Assembly: GCA_937960795.1 (NCBI GenBank)
Contig: CALGPA010000039.1
Span: forward strand, 1 to 14,447
DNA: 14,447 nt
Source: an uncultured bacterium
Lineage (GTDB): Bacteria > Cloacimonadota > Cloacimonadia > Cloacimonadales > Cloacimonadaceae
Direction of reading: 5' to 3'
How positions within the stretch are numbered: position 1 is the first letter of the stretch; each line of letters starts with the position of its first letter. This document shows positions 12,767-14,447 of the stretch, piece by piece. A program made the translations under genes and the position numbers. The notes beneath the pieces are model-generated. The model saw nothing but the letters and a program-made list of their open reading frames with translations. It had not been told where the DNA came from and searched no databases.

Positions 12767-14332
12767 TCATAATAGTGGCGAAAATAGTCGGCAGATGGAT
12801 TCCTTGCTGCGCTGGATAAGGCCGCGCTTCTCAAAATCTGCCAGGTGAATCTTGCGGGAATATGCCAGATCTTCGCTGAAAGCGTCGCTGGCCTTGTCCA
12901 CGAGCGCATCGTCATAGACCAATGCCGTGAGCTCAAAGTTGTGATTGAAACTGCGCAGATCCATGTTTGCCGTGCCCAGGCCCAAGATCTCTTCATCCAC
13001 GATTAAGATCTTGGCATGCATAAAACCGCGCATATATTCATAGATCTCCACTCCGACCTCCAGAAGCTCTTGGAAATAGGAGCGCGATCCCCAAAACACT
13101 ATCCCATGATCCGCCTTGAAGGGCAGGATGATCTGCACCTTGACTCCGCTGATCGCAGCGGTCTTCAGTGCCATAAGAAGAGCATCATTGAGGATCAGGT
13201 AGGGAGTGTTTATGCGGATGGAGTGATGCGCATTGGCGATCGCCGAGAAGTATAACTGCAGGATATTGGCATGGTGAGTATCCGGCCCGCTTGCCACCAC
13301 TTGTACAGGGGAGATATTCTCTATCTTGCGATACTCTTCTGTGGCGATATAATGGTCCAATCGCTTGGGATCGAAGAGCCGCTCTTTGCTCACAAAATAC
13401 CAATCTGCCATGAATATCGCTTGCAAGCTCAACACGCTCTCACCTTTGAAGATGGCAAGAGAATCCCGCCAGTAGCCGTAATAGGGATCCTTGCCCAGAT
13501 ATTGATCGCCGATATTGAGTCCGCCAAGATAAGCCTTGATCCCGTCAACAACCACCAGCTTACGATGGTTCCGATAGTTCATTCTGCTATTTAAAAGTGG
13601 GATCCAGACCGGCATGAAGGGGATGAATTGCACGCCCGCCTCACGCAGCTCGCGCTTAAAGCCGCGAGGCAATTTCCAGCACGCCACATCATCGTAGATA
13701 AAGCGGATCTCAATTCCCGCCTTGGCTTTTTGGATGAGCAGATCCTTCAGATAGCGCCCGGTGCTGTCGGCTGCTATGGAAAAATACTCCAGATGCACAT
13801 GATGACGCGCGTTTGATATCCCATCACAGATGGCAGCAAAGGCAATCGCGGTGTCATGAATTAGCTCTATCTCATTGTGAATGGTGAGGATGGCTTTGCT
13901 GTTTTTCTTCAACAGGCGATGGAGCTTGTGCTCTAGCCCGTGCTCCAAAAAATTACCTGATAAGAGCGGATATCTCTGTGCCAATTCATCCAGAGAATCT
14001 GCGTCTTGAACCTCTTTTCGATTAAAAAGCTTGATCTTACGCCAGTTTCTGCCAAAGAACAGATAAAACAAAAAGCCCACAATGGGGATGAAGATGAGCA
14101 CCATGATCCAGGCCAACGTGTGGACGGGAGAGGAATTCTCAAGCACCAAGATGAGGATGATCATGAAGATGGTGATGGCAAAAATGATGTAGATGATCTG
14201 CGTAGTGATCTGCGTGAATGTGAAGAGAATATCCCCACCTCGGATCAACTGAGTGATCGATGCCACAAAAAGTAAACTAAGCAGCAGAGCTAAGATCAAA
14301 AGGATCGTGTCCAATGCCTTATGAGATGCCAT
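12767..14332 (-). CDS. cls: Cardiolipin synthase (phospholipase D superfamily)
   Basis: A 521-residue membrane enzyme that joins phospholipids to make cardiolipin at the inner membrane. Hydrophobic segments lie at ~9-26, ~41-64 and ~71-94, the last in the PLDc_N motif (LAWIMVLIFIPIVGFLFYLFFGR). Two HKD catalytic motifs follow: NHRKLVVVDG (His256, Lys258, Asp263) with the usual YLGGLNIGDQY after it, and MHAKILIVDEEILGLGTANMD (His439, Lys441, Asp446). Length and order match bacterial ClsA-type enzymes (~480-520 residues). GGAGG at 14337-14341 lies four bases before the ATG. It is the first gene of an operon with the addB- and addA-like genes, 9 bases ahead of the former. Both active sites look intact. 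Confidence 0.95.
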   Translation of the reverse strand: MASHKALDTILLILALLLSLLFVASITQLIRGGDILFTFTQITTQIIYIIFAITIFMIILILVLENSSPVHTLAWIMVLIFIPIVGFLFYLFFGRNWRKIKLFNRKEVQDADSLDELAQRYPLLSGNFLEHGLEHKLHRLLKKNSKAILTIHNEIELIHDTAIAFAAICDGISNARHHVHLEYFSIAADSTGRYLKDLLIQKAKAGIEIRFIYDDVACWKLPRGFKRELREAGVQFIPFMPVWIPLLNSRMNYRNHRKLVVVDGIKAYLGGLNIGDQYLGKDPYYGYWRDSLAIFKGESVLSLQAIFMADWYFVSKERLFDPKRLDHYIATEEYRKIENISPVQVVASGPDTHHANILQLYFSAIANAHHSIRINTPYLILNDALLMALKTAAISGVKVQIILPFKADHGIVFWGSRSYFQELLEVGVEIYEYMRGFMHAKILIVDEEILGLGTANMDLRSFNHNFELTALVYDDALVDKASDAFSEDLAYSRKIHLADFEKRGLIQRSKESICRLFSPLL

Positions 14333-14336
14333 GTCG

Positions 14337-14341
14337 CCTCC
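14337..14341 (-). promoter_or_regulatory. Ribosome binding site of cardiolipin synthase
   Basis: The minus strand reads GGAGG, spaced four bases from the ATG at 14332. It is the strongest Shine-Dalgarno match in the window and confirms this start. Confidence 0.6.
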
Positions 14342-14402
14342 AGCATCATCCCGATAAATGGGTCTGAGTCTTTTTTTACAGCTTTAAGAGTGGACAATAT
14401 TC

Positions 14403-14408
14403 TGTCAA
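14403..14408 (-). promoter_or_regulatory. Candidate -35 box for the cls-addB-addA operon
   Basis: The minus strand reads TTGACA about 70 bases before the cardiolipin synthase ATG, within the word CTTGACAGA shared with the transporter promoter. GACA and TGTC flank GAATAT here (14394-14407 region), a short imperfect dyad. The -10 is weak (TAAAGC at a 16-base spacing). Confidence 0.35.
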
Positions 14409-14422
14409 GCTTAGCTTTCTTT

Positions 14423-14447
14423 GTTCGTAGTTATGGGTTATGCGTTA
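14423..14447. repeat. Heptad-periodic repeat at the right edge
   Basis: GTT recurs at 14423, 14430, 14437 and 14444, exactly every 7 bases. On the minus strand the units read AACGCAT, AACCCAT and AACTACG, then AAC. AACTACG is the same word as in the array at 206-251, in the opposite orientation. The block runs off the end of the window, so its length is unknown. Confidence 0.65.

Noticed and set aside
6751..14332. cls-addB-addA as a new anti-phage system
   Set aside because: All three genes match housekeeping families with intact motifs, and no other defence-type gene or mobile element is in the window.

Overview
The window reads as chromosomal DNA of a Gram-negative bacterium. It has a lipobox-bearing periplasmic binding protein, a sigma-54-type activator, Shine-Dalgarno starts (GGAGG, GAGG, GGAG) and densely packed genes. 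Cytoplasmic TPR-based regulators and an AddAB-type nuclease-helicase would fit a lineage of the Cloacimonadota / FCB kind. That placement is inference from protein style only; there is no rRNA or marker gene here to prove it.

Layout. Positions 1-597 hold no convincing gene. They carry a 22-base direct repeat at the left edge, two blocks of 7-base-periodic tandem repeats, an 11-base tandem duplication, and a long stem-loop just beyond the first gene. Three minus-strand genes follow: a TPR / sigma-54 AAA+ / Fis-HTH regulator without a receiver domain (598-2829), a BtuC/FecCD-type permease (2893-3828) and its lipoprotein binding protein (3810-4661). The transcription order is binding protein, permease, regulator. 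No ATPase for this importer is present. A short divergent control region (4662-4794) separates the binding protein from a plus-strand soluble TPR histidine kinase (4795-6741). The kinase gene meets, 9 bases stop to stop, a minus-strand operon: cardiolipin synthase (12767-14332), AddB-like nuclease (9980-12757) and AddA-like helicase-nuclease (6751-9990). The right edge (14423-14447) enters another 7-base-periodic repeat, in the opposite orientation to the left-hand block.

How the genes may work together. The binding protein and permease would import a cobalamin, haem or siderophore-like ligand, using an ATPase encoded elsewhere. The two TPR regulators bracket this pair and may sense a related condition; that is inference from position. 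AddA and AddB should form a two-nuclease end-processing enzyme for double-strand break repair. Its AddB subunit lacks the vestigial Walker A and the iron-sulfur cysteines seen in classical AddB. Cardiolipin synthase shares the transcript but no obvious function. No clearly new system is visible. The most unusual items are the heptad repeats at both edges, the stripped-down AddB, the receiver-less TPR activator with an altered GAFTGA loop, and a strong local excess of GATC.
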